Assembly (NCBI RefSeq): GCF_051020955.1
Contig: NW_027476363.1
Span: 215,021 to 279,020 of the forward strand
Direction of reading: 5' to 3'
Length of the DNA stretch: 64,000 bases
Origin: Megalopta genalis
Taxonomy: Eukaryota; Arthropoda; Insecta; Hymenoptera; Halictidae
Positions 39,513-52,663 of the stretch are shown piece by piece (position 1 is the stretch's first letter; every line of letters begins with the position of its first letter). The notes below the pieces were generated by a model. The model was not told the origin of the DNA. It ran no database searches and was given only the letters and a program-made list of their open reading frames with translations. The translations under genes and the position numbers were made by a program.

Positions 39513-40221
39513 AGTAGAAGGTTTAGAATCAAATCCATGCGAAACAAATGATTTAGCTTCAACTACTTCCGATATAAGTGATATAGCTTCAAATTCTGGC
39601 GAAATAATCGAGTTAGCTCCAACTCCATTCGAATACCAATGATGTAGCTTCATATCAATGCGATGTTGAAGGTTTAACTTCAAATCCATGTGTAGCAAGC
39701 GATTTAACTTCAAATACATGCGATATAAGTTGTCTAGCGTCAATTGCTGGCGAAATAATCGAGTTAGCTTCAAATCCATGCGAATCACATGACGTAGCTT
39801 CAAATCAATGCTATGTAGAAGGTTTATCTTCAAATCCATGCGAATCAAATGATTTAGCTTCAAATACTTGCGATATAAGTGATATGGTTTCAAATTCTGG
39901 CGAAATAACCGAGTTAGCTTCAAATCCATGCGGAACACATGATGTAGCTCCAAATCAATGCGATGTAGAAGGTTTGGCTTGAAATCCATGCGAAACAAAC
40001 GATTTAGCTACAAATACTTGCGATATAAGTGATATAGCTTCAAATGCTGGCGAAATAAACGAGTTAGCTCCAAATCCATGCGAAACACATGATGTAGCTT
40101 CAAATCAATGCGAAGTAGAAGGTTTAGAATCAAATCCATGCGAAACAAATGATTTAGCTTCAACTACTTCCGATATAAGTGATGTAGCTTCAAATGCAGG
40201 CGAAATAAACGAATTAGTTTC

Positions 40222-42097
40222 AAATCCACGCGGAACACATGATGTAGCTTCAAATCAATGCGATGTATAAGGTTTAGCTTCAAATCCATGCGAAACAAAT
40301 GATTTAGCTTCAAATACTTGCGATATAAGTGATATAGCTTCAAATTCTGGCGAAATAATCGAGTTAGCTCCAACTCCATTCGAATACCAATGATGTAGCT
40401 TCATATCAATGCGATGTTGAAGGTTTAACTTCAAATCCATGTGTAGCAAGCGATTTAACTTCAAATACATGCGATATAAGTTGTCTAGCGTCAATTGCTG
40501 GCGAAATAATCGAGTTAGCTTCAAATCCATGCGAATCACATGACGTAGCTTCAAATCAATGCTATGTAGAAGGTTTATCTTCAAATCCATGCGAATCAAA
40601 TGAGTTAGCTTCAAATACTTGCGATATAAGTGATATGGTTTCAAATTCTGGCGAAATAACCGAGTTAGCTTCAAATCCATGCGGAACACATGATGTAGCT
40701 CCAAATCAATGCGATGTAGAAGGTTTGGCTTGAAATCCATGCGAAACAAATGATTTAGCTACAAATACTTGCGATATAAGTGATATAGCTTCAAATGCTG
40801 GCGAAATAAACGAGATAGCTTCAAATCCATGCTAAACCCACGATGTAGATTCAAATTAATGCGATGTAGAAGGTTTAGCTTCAAATGCATACGAGAGAAA
40901 TGATTTCGCTACAAATACTTGCGATATCAGTGATGTAGCTTCAAATGCTGGCGAAATAAACGAGTTAGCTTTAAATCCATGCGAATCACATGACGTAGCA
41001 TCAAATCAATGCGATGTAGAAGGTTTAGCTTCAAACCCATGCGAAAGAAATGCTTCAGCTTCAAATACTTGCGATATAAGTGATGTAGCTTCAAATGCAG
41101 GCGAAATAAACGAGTTAGCTTCCAATCCATGTGGAACACATGATGTAGCTTCAAATCAATGCGATGTAGATGATTTAGAATCAAATGCATGCGAAACAAT
41201 TGATTTAGCTACAAATACGTGCGTTATAAGTGATATAGCTTCAAATGCTCGCGAAATAAACGAGTTGGCTTCAATCCATGCTAAACCCACGATGTAGATT
41301 CAAATTAATGCGATGTAGAAGGTTTATCTTCAAAGCCATGCGAATCAAATGATTTAGCTTCAAATACTTGCGATATAAGTGATATAGCTTCAAATGCTGG
41401 AGAAATAACCGTGTTAGCTTGAAATGCATGCGAAACGCATGATGTAGGTTCAGATCAAAGCGATGTGCAAGGTTTAGCTTCAAATCAATGCGATGTATAA
41501 GGTTTAGCTTCAAATCCATGCGAAACAAATGATTTAGCTACAAATACTTGCGATATAACTGATATAGCTCCAAATGCTGGCGAAATAAACGAGTTAGCTC
41601 CAAATCCATGCGAAACACATGATGTAGCATCGAAACAATGCGATGTAGACCGTTTAGAATCAAATCCATGCGAAACAAATGATTTAGCTTCAAATACTTG
41701 CGATATAAGTGATATTGCTTCAAATGCAGGCGAAATAAACGATTTAGATTCAAGTCCATGCGGAACACATGATGTAGCTTCAAATCAATGCAATGTGTAA
41801 GGTTTAGCCTCAAATCCATGCGAAACAAATGATTTATCTTCAAATACTTGCGATATAAGTAATATAGCTTCAAATTCTGGCGAAATAATCGAGTAAGCTT
41901 CAACTCCATGCGAAACCAATGATGTAGCATGATATCAATGCGATGTTGAAGGTTTAACTTCAAATCCATGTGTAGCAAGCGATTTAACTTCAAATACTTG
42001 CGATATAAGTTGTCTAGCGTCAAATGCTGGCGAAATAATCGAGTTAGCTTCCAATCCATGCGAATCACATGACGTAGCTTCAAATCAATGCTATGTA
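40222..42097. repeat. Copy of the 13,665-15,540 block
   Basis: Partner of 13,665-15,540 at offset 26,557. It includes unusual forms absent from the left copy, such as GCATACGAGAG, GATTTCGCTAC and CGATATCAGTG, so this copy has its own later substitutions. Confidence 0.85.
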
Positions 42098-42289
42098 GAA
42101 GGTTTATCTTCAAATCCATGGGAATCAAATGATTTAGCTTCAAATACTTGCGATATAAGTGATATAGCTTCAAATGCTGGCGAAATAAACGAGATATCTT
42201 CAAATCCAAGCGAAACCCACGATGTAGCTTCAAATCAATGCGATGTAGAAGGTTTTGCCTCAAATCCATGCGAAAGAAATGCTTTAGCT

Positions 42290-44796
42290 TCAAATACTTG
42301 CGATATAAGTGATATTGCTCCAAATGCTGGCGAAATAAACGAGTTGGCTTCAAATCAATGCGAAACACATGATGTAGCTTCAAATCAATGCGATGTAGAA
42401 GGTTCAGCTACAAATCCATGTGAAACAAATGATTTAGCTTCAAATACTTGCGATATAAGTGATATAGCTTCAAATTCTGGCGAAATAATCGAGTTAGCTT
42501 CAACTCCATGAGAAACCTATGATGTAGCTTCATATCAGTGCGATGTTGAAGGTTTAACTTCAAATCCATGTGTAGCAAGCGATTCAATTTCAAATACTTG
42601 CGATATAAGTTGTCTAGCGTCAAATGCTGGGGAAATAATGGAGTTAGCTTCAAATCCATGCGAATCACATGACGTAGCTTCAAATCAATGCGATGTAGAC
42701 GGTTTAGTTTCAAATCCATGCGAAACAAATGATTTGCTTCAAATACTTGCGATATAAGTGATATAGCTTCAAATGCTGGCGAAATAAACGAGTTGGCTTC
42801 AAATCTATGCGAAACACATGTTGTAGCATCAAATCAATGCGATGTAGAAGGCTTAGCTTCAAATCCATGCGAAACATAGGATGTAGCTTCAAATCAATGC
42901 GATGTTGATGGTTTGGATTGAAATCAATGCGAAACAAATAATTTAGCTTCAAATTCATGCAAAACTCATGGTTTAGCTTCAAATTCATGCGAAACAAATG
43001 ATTTAGTTTCAAAGACTCGCGATATAAGTGATATAGCTTCAAATGCTAGCGAAATAAACGAGTTAGCTCCAAATCCATGCGAAACACATGATGTAGCTTC
43101 AAATCAATGCGATGTAGAAGGTTTAGAATCAAATCCATGCGAAACAAATGATTTAGCTTCAACTACTTGCGATATAAGTGATGTAGCTTCAAATGCAGGC
43201 GAAATAAACGAATTAGTTTCAAATCCACGCGGAACACATGATGTAGCTTCAAATCAATGCGATGTATAAGGTTTAGCTTCAAATCCATGCGAAACAAATG
43301 ATTTAGCTTCAAATACTTGCGATATAAGTGATATAGCTTCAAATTCTGGCGAAATAATCGAGTTAGCTTCAACTCCATTCGAATACCAATGATGTAGCGT
43401 CATATCAATGCGATGTTGAAGGTTTAACTTCAAATCCATGTGTAGCAGGCGATTTAACTTCAAATACTTGCGATATAAGTTGTCTAGCGTCAAATGCTGC
43501 GAAATAATGGAGTTAGCTTCAAATCCATGCGAATCACATGACGTAGCTTCAAATCAATGCTATGTAGGAGGTTTATCTTCAAATCCATGCGAATCAAATG
43601 ATTTAGCTTCAAATACTTGCTATATAAGTGATATAGCTTCAAATTCTGGCGAAATAATCGAGTAAGCTTCAACTCCATCCGAAACCAATGATGTAGCATG
43701 ATATCAATCCGATGTTGAAGGTTTAACTTCAAATCCATGTGTAGCAAGCGATTTAACTTCAAATACTTGCGATATAAGTTGTCTAGCGTCAAATGCTGGC
43801 GAAATAATCGAGTTAGCTTCAAATCCATGCGAATCACATGACGTAGCTTCAAATCAATGCTATGTAGGAGGTTTATCTTCAAATCCATGCGAATCAAATG
43901 ATTTAGCTTCAAATACTTGCGATATAAGTGATATAGTTTCAAATGCTGGCGAAATAAACGAGATAGCTTCAAATCCATGCGAAACCCACGATGTAGCTTC
44001 AAATTAATGCGATGTAGAAGGTTTAGCTTCAAATCCATGCGAAAGAAATGATTTAGCTACAAATACTTTCGACATAACTGATGTAGCTTCAAATGTTGGC
44101 GAAATAATCGAGTTAGCTTCCAATCCATGTGAAACACATGATGTAGTTTCAAATCAATGCGATGTATAAGGTTTAGCTTCAAATCCATGCGAAGCAAATG
44201 ATTTAGCTTGAAATACTTGCGATATAAGTGATATAGCTTCAAATGCTGGCGAAATAATCGAGTTAGCTACAAATCCATACGAAACACATGATGTAGTTTC
44301 AAATCAATGCGATGTAGAAGGTTCAGCTACAAATCCATGTGAAACAAATGATTTAGCTTCAAATACTTGCGATATAAGTGATATAGTTTCAAATTCAGGC
44401 GAAATAATCGAGTTAGCTTCAAATCCATGCGGAACACATGATGTAGCTTCATTCAATGCGATGTAGAAGGTTTAGCTTCAAATCCATGCGAAACGAATGA
44501 TTTAGCTTCAAATACTTGCGATATAAGTGATATAGTTTCAAATGCTAGCGATATAAGTGATATAGCTTCAAATGCTGGAGAAATAACCGAGTTAGCTTCA
44601 AATGCATGCGAAACACATGATGTAGGTTCAAATCAATGCGATGTATAAGGTTTAGCTTCAAATCCATGCGAAACAAATGATTTAGCTTCAAATACTAGCG
44701 ATATAAGTGATATAGTTTCAAATTCAGGCGAAATAATCGAGTTAGCTTCAAATCCATGCGGAACACATGATGTAGCTTCAAATCAATGCGATGTAG
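42290..44796. repeat. Left copy of a 3,748-bp tandem duplication
   Basis: Positions 42,290-44,796 match 46,038-48,544 at offset 3,748 (125 monomers minus 2 bases). Shared markers are CATCCGAAACC, GATATCAATCCGATG, TTGCTATATAAG and GAGTAAGCTTC. Differences are few, for example GTAGCGTCATATC versus GTAGCTTCATATC near 43,397 and 47,145. Confidence 0.9.
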
Positions 44797-44810
44797 AAGG
44801 TTTAGCTTCA

Positions 44811-47800
44811 AATCCATGGGAATCAAATGATTTAGCTTCAAATACTTGCGATATAAGTGATATAGCTTCAAATGCTGGCGAAATAAACGAGATATCTTCA
44901 AATCCAAGCGAAACCCACGATGTAGCTTCAAATCAATGCGATGTAGAAGGTTTTGCCTCAAATCCATGCGAAAGAAATGCTTTAGCTTCAAATACTTGCG
45001 ATATAAGTGATGTAGCTTCAAATACAGGCGAAATAAACGAGTTGGCTTCAAGTCCATGCGGAACACATGCTGTAGCTTCAAATCAATGCGATGTAGAAGG
45101 TTTGGCTTGAAATCCATGCGAAACAAATGATTTAGCTACAAATACTTGCGATATAAGTGATATAGCTTCAAATGCTGGCGAAATAAACGAGATAGCTTCA
45201 AATCCATGTGAAACCCACGATGTAGCTTCAAATTAATGCGATGTAGAAGGTTTAGCTTCAAATCCATGCGAAAGAAATGATTTAGCTACAAATAATAGCG
45301 ATATAACTGATGTAGCTTCAAATGTTGGCGAAATAATCGAGTTAGCTTCCAATCCATGTGAAACACATGATGTAGTTTCAAATCAATGCGATGTATAAGG
45401 TTTAGCTTCAAATCCATGCGAAACAAATGATTTAGCTTGAAATACTTGCGATATAAGTGATATAGCTTCAAATGCTGGCGAAATAAACGAGTTAGCTACA
45501 AATCCATAGGAAACACATGATGTAGTTTCAAATCAATGCGATGTAGAAGGTTCAGCTACAAATCCATGTGAAACAAATGATTTAGCTTCAACTGCTTGCG
45601 ATATAACTGATATAGCTTCAAATTCTGGCGAAATAATCGAGTTAGCTTCAATTCCATGCGAAACCAATGATGTAGCTTCAAATCAATGCGATGATGAAGG
45701 TTTAACTTCAAATCCGTGTGTAGCAAGCGATTTAACATCAAATACTTGCGATATAAGTTATCTAGCATCAAATGCTGCCGCAATAATCGAGTTAGCTTCA
45801 AATCCATGCGAATCACTTCATGTAGCTTCAAATCAATGCAATGTTGATGGTTTAGAATCAAATCCATGTTAAACAAATGATTTTGATTCAAATACTTGTG
45901 ATTTAAGTGATATAGCTTCAAATGCAGGCGAAACAAACGCTTTAGCTTCAAATCCATGCCAATCACATAATTTAGCTTCAAATTCATGCGAAACACATGG
46001 TTTAGCTTCAAATTCATGCGAAACAAATGATTTAGCTTCAAATACTTGCGATATAAGTGATATTGCTCCAAATGCTGGCGAAATAAACGAGTTGGCTTCA
46101 AATCAATGCGAAACACATGATGTAGCTTCAAATCAATGCGATGTAGAAGGTTCAGCTACAAATCCATGTGAAACAAATGATTTAGCTTCAAATACTTGCG
46201 ATATAAGTGATATAGCTTCAAATACTGGCGAAATAATCGAGTTAGCTTCAACTCCATGAGAAACCTATGATGTAGCTTCATATCAGTGCGATGTTGAAGG
46301 TTTAACTTCAAATCCATGTGTAGCAAGCGATTCAATTTCAAATACTTGCGATATAAGTTGTCTAGCGTCAAATGCTGGGGAAATAATGGAGTTAGCTTCA
46401 AATCCATGCGAATCACATGACGTAGCTTCAAATCAATGCGATGTAGACGGTTTAGTTTCAAATCCATGCGAAACAAATGATTTGCTTCAAATACTTGCGA
46501 TATAAGTGATATAGCTTCAAATGCTGGCGAAATAAACGAGTTGGCTTCAAATCTATGCGAAACACATGTTGTAGCATCAAATCAATGCGATGTAGAAGGC
46601 TTAGCTTCAAATCCATGCGAAACATAGGATGTAGCTTCAAATCAATGCGATGTTGATGGTTTGGATTGAAATCAATGCGAAACAAATAATTTAGCTTCAA
46701 ATTCATGCAAAACTCATGGTTTAGCTTCAAATTCATGCGAAACAAATGATTTAGTTTCAAAGACTCGCGATATAAGTGATATAGCTTCAAATGCTAGCGA
46801 AATAAACGAGTTAGCTCCAAATCCATGCGAAACACATGATGTAGCTTCAAATCAATGCGATGTAGAAGGTTTAGAATCAAATCCATGCGAAACAAATGAT
46901 TTAGCTTCAACTACTTGCGATATAAGTGATGTAGCTTCAAATGCAGGCGAAATAAACGAATTAGTTTCAAATCCACGCGGAACACATGATGTAGCTTCAA
47001 ATCAATGCGATGTATAAGGTTTAGCTTCAAATCCATGCGAAACAAATGATTTAGCTTCAAATACTTGCGATATAAGTGATATAGCTTCAAATTCTGGCGA
47101 AATAATCGAGTTAGCTCCAACTCCATTCGAATACCAATGATGTAGCTTCATATCAATGCGATGTTGAAGGTTTAACTTCAAATCCATGTGTAGCAAGCGA
47201 TTTAACTTCAAATACTTGCGATATAAGTTGTCTAGCGTCAAATGCTGCGAAATAATGGAGTTAGCTTCAAATCCATGCGAATCACATGACGTAGCTTCAA
47301 ATCAATGCTATGTAGGAGGTTTATCTTCAAATCCATGCGAATCAAATGATTTAGCTTCAAATACTTGCTATATAAGTGATATAGCTTCAAATTCTGGCGA
47401 AATAATCGAGTAAGCTTCAACTCCATCCGAAACCAATGATGTAGCATGATATCAATCCGATGTTGAAGGTTTAACTTCAAATCCATGTGTAGCAAGCGAT
47501 TTAACTTCAAATACTTGCGATATAAGTTGTCTAGCGTCAAATGCTGGCGAAATAATCGAGTTAGCTTCAAATCCATGCGAATCACATGACGTAGCTTCAA
47601 ATCAATGCTATGTAGGAGGTTTATCTTCAAATCCATGCGAATCAAATGATTTAGCTTCAAATACTTGCGATATAAGTGATATAGTTTCAAATGCTGGCGA
47701 AATAAACGAGATAGCTTCAAATCCATGCGAAACCCACGATGTAGCTTCAAATTAATGCGATGTAGAAGGTTTAGCTTCAAATCCATGCGAAAGAAATGAT

Positions 47801-48286
47801 TTAGCTACAAATACTTGCGACATAACTGATGTAGCTTCAAATGTTGGCGAAATAATCGAGTTAGCTTCCAATCCATGTGAAACACATGATGTAGTTTCAA
47901 ATCAATGCGATGTATAAGGTTTAGCTTCAAATCCATGCGAAACAAATGATTTAGCTTGAAATACTTGCGATATAAGTGATATAGCTTCAAATGCTGGCGA
48001 AATAATCGAGTTAGCTACAAATCCATACGAAACACATGATGTAGTTTCAAATCAATGCGATGTAGAAGGTTCAGCTACAAATCCATGTGAAACAAATGAT
48101 TTAGCTTCAAATACTTGCGATATAAGTGATATAGTTTCAAACTCAGGCGAAATAATCGAGTTAGCTTCAAATCCATGCGGAACACATGATGTAGCTTCAT
48201 TCAATGCGATGTAGAAGGTTTAGCTTCAAATCCATGCGAAACGAATGATTTAGCTTCAAATACTTGCGATATAAGTGATATAGTTT
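44811..48286. repeat. Right copy of the 3.5-kb block from 32,383
   Basis: Partner of 32,383-35,858 at offset 12,428. Part of it, 46,038-48,544, is also the right copy of the 3,748-bp tandem duplication starting at 42,290. The segment 33,728-35,562 therefore exists three times in the window, at 33,728, 42,408 and 46,156. Confidence 0.9.
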
Positions 48287-48544
48287 CAAATGCTAGCGAT
48301 ATAAGTGATATAGCTTCAAATGCTGGAGAAATAACCGAGTTAGCTTCAAATGCATGCGAAACACATGATGTAGGTTCAAATCAATGCGATGTATAAGGTT
48401 TAGCTTCAAATCCATGCGAAACAAATGATTTAGCTTCAAATACTAGCGATATAAGTGATATAGTTTCAAATTCAGGCGAAATAATCGAGTTAGCTTCAAA
48501 TCCATGCGGAACACATGATGTAGCTTCAAATCAATGCGATGTAG
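46038..48544. repeat. Right copy of the 3,748-bp tandem duplication
   Basis: Partner of 42,290-44,796. The match ends at TGTAGAAGG versus TGTAGAATG near 48,544. The sequence then returns to type 1 monomers related to the left end of the window. Confidence 0.9.
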
Positions 48545-49416
48545 AATGTTTGGCTTGAAATCCATGCGAAACAAATGATTTAGCTTCAAATACTTGTGAT
48601 ATAAGTGATATAGCTTCAAATGCTGACGAAATAAACGAGATAGCTTCAAATCCATGCGAAACCCACGATGTAGCTTCAAATTAATGCGATGTAGAAGGTT
48701 TAGCTTCAAATCCATGCGAAACAAATGATTTAGCTACAAATACTTGCGATATAAGTTATATAGCTTCAAATGCTGGCGAAATAAACGAGTTGGCTTCAAA
48801 TCCATGCGAAACACCTGTTGTAGCATCAAATCAATGCGATAAAGAAGGCTTAGCTTCAAATCCATGCGAAAGAAATGCTTTAGCTCCAAATACTTGCGAT
48901 ATAAGATATATAGTTTCAAATGCTGGCGAAATAATCGAGTTAGCTTCAAATCCATGAGATACATATGATGTAACTTCAAATCAATGCGATGTAAGAAGGT
49001 TTGGCTTCAGATCCACGGGAAACAAATGATTTAGCTTCAAATACTTGCGATATAAGTGATATAGCTTCAAATGCTAGCGAAATAAACGAGTTTGCTTCAA
49101 ATCCATGCGGAACACATGATATAGCTTCAAATCAATGCGATGTATAAGGTTTAGCTTCAACTCCATGCGAAACAAATGATTTAGCTTCAAATACTGGCGA
49201 TATAAGTGATATAGCTTCAAATTCTGGCGAAATAATCGAGTTAGCTTCAATTCCATGCGGAACACATGATGTAGCTTCAAATCAATGCGATGTAGATGGT
49301 TTACAATCAAATCCATGCGAAACAAATGATTTAGCTACAAATACGTGCGTTATAAGTGATATAGCTTCAAATGCTCGCGAAATAAACGAGTTGGCTTCAA
49401 ATCCATGCGAAACACA

Positions 49417-49802
49417 TGATGTAGCTTCAAATCAATGCAATGTGTAAGGTTTAGCTTCAAATCAATGCGATGTATAAGGTTTAGCTTCAAATCCATGCGA
49501 ATCAAATGATTTAGCTTCAAATACTTGCGACATAAGTGATATAGCTTCAAATACAGGCGCAATAAACGAGATAGCTTAAAATCCATGCGAAACCCACGAT
49601 GTAGCTTCAAATAAATGCGATGTAGAAGGTTTGGTTTGAAATTCATGCGAAAGAGATGTTTTAGCTACAAATACTTGCGATCTAAGTGATATAGCTTCAA
49701 TTGCTGGCGAAATAAACGAAATAGCTTCAAATCCATGCTAAACCCACGATGTAGATTCAAATTAATGCGATGTAGAAGGTTTAGCTTAAAATCCATGCGA
49801 AA
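49417..49802. repeat. Copy of the 12,483-12,868 segment
   Basis: Partner of 12,483-12,868 at offset 36,934, with small differences (AGGCGCAATAAAC versus AGGCGAAATAAAC). A shorter related piece with TTAAAATCCATGCG recurs near 50,760. Confidence 0.82.
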
Positions 49803-50957
49803 GAAATGCTTTAGCTTCAAATACTTGCGATATAAGTGATGTAGCTTCAAATGCAGGCGAAATAAACGAGTTAGCTTCCAATCCATGTGGAACACATGAT
49901 GTAGCTTCAAATCAATGCGATGTATAAGGTTTAGCTTCAAATCCATTCGAAACAAATGATTTAGCTTGAAATTCTTGCGATATAAGTGATATAGCTTCAA
50001 ATGCTGGCGAAATAATCGAGTTAGCTTCAACTCCATTCGAATACCAATGATGTAGCTTCATATCAATGCGATGTTGAGGGTTTAACTTCAAATCCATGTG
50101 TAGCAAGCGATTTAACTTCAAATACTTGCGATATAAGTTGTCTAGCGTCAAATGCTGGCGAAATAATCGAGTTAGCTACAAATCCATGCGAAACATATGA
50201 TGTAGTTTTAAATCAATGCGATGTAGCTGGTTTAGATTCAAATCCATGCGAAAGAAATGATTTAGCTACAAATACTTGCGATATAAGTGATGTAGCTTCA
50301 AATGCTGGCGAAATAAACGAGTTGGCTTCAAATCCATGCGAATCACATGACGTAGCATCAAATCAAGGCGATGTGGAAGGTTTAGCTTCAAATCCATGCG
50401 AAACAAATGATTTAGCTTCAAGTACTTGCGATATAAGTGATATAGCTTCAAATGCTGGCGAAATAACCGAGTTACCTTCAACTCCATGCGAAACCAATGA
50501 TGTAGCTTCAAATCAATGCGATGTACAATATTTAGCTTCAAATCCATGCGAAACTAATGATTTAGCTTCAAATACTTACGGTATATGTGATATAGCTTCA
50601 AATGCTGGCGGTATAAACGAGTTACCTTCAAATCCATGCGAAAGAAATGCTTTAGCTTCAAATACTTGCGATACATGTGATATAGCTTCAAATGCTGGCG
50701 AGTTAACCGAGTTAGCATCAAATGCATGCGAAACACATGATGTAGATTCAAATTAATGCGATGTAGAAGGTTTAGCTTAAAATCCATGCGAAAGAAATGC
50801 TTTAGCTTCAAATACTTGCGATATAAGTGATGTAGCTTCAAATGCAGGCGAAATAAACAAGTTAGCTTCCAATCCATGTGGAACACATGATGTAGCTTCA
50901 AATCAATGCTATGTAGAAGGTTTAACTTCAAATCCAAGCGAAAGATATGATGTAACC

Positions 50958-52322
50958 TCAATCAATGCGATGTAGAAGGTTTGGCTTCAGATCCACGGGA
51001 AAGAAATGATTTAGCTTCAAATACTTGCGATATAAATGATATAGCTTCACATGCTGGCGAAATAACCGAGTTAGATTGAAATGCATACGAAACACATGAT
51101 GTAGGTTCAAATCAAAGCGATGTAGAAGGATTAGTTTCAAATCCATGTCAAACAAATGGTTTTGATTCAAATACTTGTGATTTACGTGATATAGCTTCAA
51201 ATGCAGGCGAAACAAACGCTTTAGCTTCAAATCCATGCGAATCACATGATGTAGCTTCAAATCAATGCGATCTAGATTGTTTAGCTTCAAATCCATACGA
51301 AACAAACGATTTAGCTTCAAATATTTGCGATATAAGTAATATAGCTTCAAATGCTGGCGAAATAATCGAGTTAGTTTCAAATCCAAGCGAAACACATGGT
51401 GTAGCTTCAAATCAATGCGATGTAGTAGGATTATCTTCAAATCCAGGCGAAACATATGATTTAGCTTCAAATACTTGTCAAACAAACGTGTTAGCTTCAA
51501 ATGCATGCGAAACACATGATGTAGCTTCAAATCAATGCGATGTAGAAGGATTAGCTTCAAATCCATGCGAAACAAATGATTTAGCTTCAAATACTTGCGA
51601 TGTACGTGATATAGCTTCAATTGCAGGCGAAACGAACGAGTTAGCTTCAAATCAATGAGAAACACATGATATACATTCATATCAATGCGTTGTAGATTGT
51701 TTAGCTTAAAAAAAATGCGAAACAAATGATTTAGCTTCAAATACTTGCGATATAAGTGATATAGCTTCAAATGCTGGCGAAATAGACGAGTTGGCTTCAA
51801 ATAAATGCGGAACACATGGTGTACCTTCAAATCAATGCGATGTAGCTGGTTTAGATTCAAATTCATGCGAAACAAATGATTTAGATTCAAATACTTGCGA
51901 TATAAGTGACATAGCTTCAAATGCTGGCGAAATAAACGAGTTAGCTTCAAATAGATGCGAAACACATGATGTAGCTTCAAATCAACGCGATGTAGAAGGT
52001 GTAGCAAGTGATTTAACTTCAAATACTTGCGATCTAAGTGGTCTAGTATCAAATGGTTGCGAAATGATCGAGTTACATTCAACTCCATGCGACACACATT
52101 ATATATTTTCAAATCAAAGCGATGTAGATTGTTTAGCTTCAAATCCATGCGGAACAAACGATTTAGCTTCACATACTTGCGATATATGTGATATAGCTTC
52201 AAATGCTGGCGAAATAGACGAGTTGGCTTCAAATCCATGCGGAACACATGATGTAGTTTCAAATCAATGCGATGTAGCTGGTTTAGATTCAAATCCACGC
52301 GAAACAAATGATTTAGCTTCAA
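50958..52322 (-). other. Open frame of 454 codons, probably not a gene
   Basis: It has the same basic L-K-L decapeptide pattern. It ends at the one-base loss in CCTCAATCAATGCG near 50,960. Upstream, the frame is closed by GCTACAAATGC near 52,347, which reads TAG on the minus strand. The 18-bp scar at 52,001 is crossed in frame. It overlaps the 290-codon plus-strand frame at 51,791-52,663 over 532 bp, and two true genes in that arrangement would be unusual. Confidence 0.1.
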
Positions 52323-52663
52323 ATACTTGCGATATAAGTGATATAGCTACAAATGCAGGCGAAACAATCGCTTTAGCTTCAAATCCATGCGAATCACATA
52401 TTTTAGCTTCAAATTCATGTGAAACACATGGATTAGCTTCAAAATCATGCGAAACAAATGATTTAGATTCAAATACTTGCGATATAAGTGACATTGCTTC
52501 AAATGCTGGCGAAATAAACGAGTTAGCTTCAAATAGATGCGAAACACATGATGTAGCTTCAAATCAACGCGATGTAGAAGGTGTAGCAAGTGATTTAACT
52601 TCAAATACTTGCGATCTAAGTGGTCTAGTATCAAATGGTTGCGAAATAATCGAGTTAGCTTGA
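51791..52663 (+). other. Longest plus-strand open frame, 290 codons, probably not a gene
   Basis: It encodes decapeptides of pattern [DEG]-[LIV]-A-S-N-x-[CG]-[DE]-x-x, with a Cys in most repeats and many Asn and Asp, so it is acidic. It starts and stops inside the array. The stop is the GCTTGAAAACC variant (TCA to TGA) near 52,661. Cys spacing of ten residues is simply the monomer period. I know no family with this repeat. Confidence 0.1.
52001..52010. repeat. Scar of an 18-bp deletion between GTAGC direct repeats (first of five)
   Basis: The array reads GGTGTAGCAAGTGATTT, a 12-bp monomer remnant. An intact relative at 62,160-62,187 has two GTAGC copies 18 bp apart. Losing one copy plus the bases between them gives exactly the short form. 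The same scar is at 52,583, 54,632, 55,364 and 56,064, always preceded by ATCAACGCGATG. The loss thus happened once and spread by block duplication. The 18 bp keep the reading frame on both strands. Confidence 0.88.

Noticed and set aside
51791..52663. A cysteine-rich secreted protein or N-glycosylated repeat (A-S-N-T-C, A-S-N-Q-C)
   Set aside because: The Cys and N-x-C spacing is just the monomer period, no signal peptide is present, and the frame begins and ends within the array.
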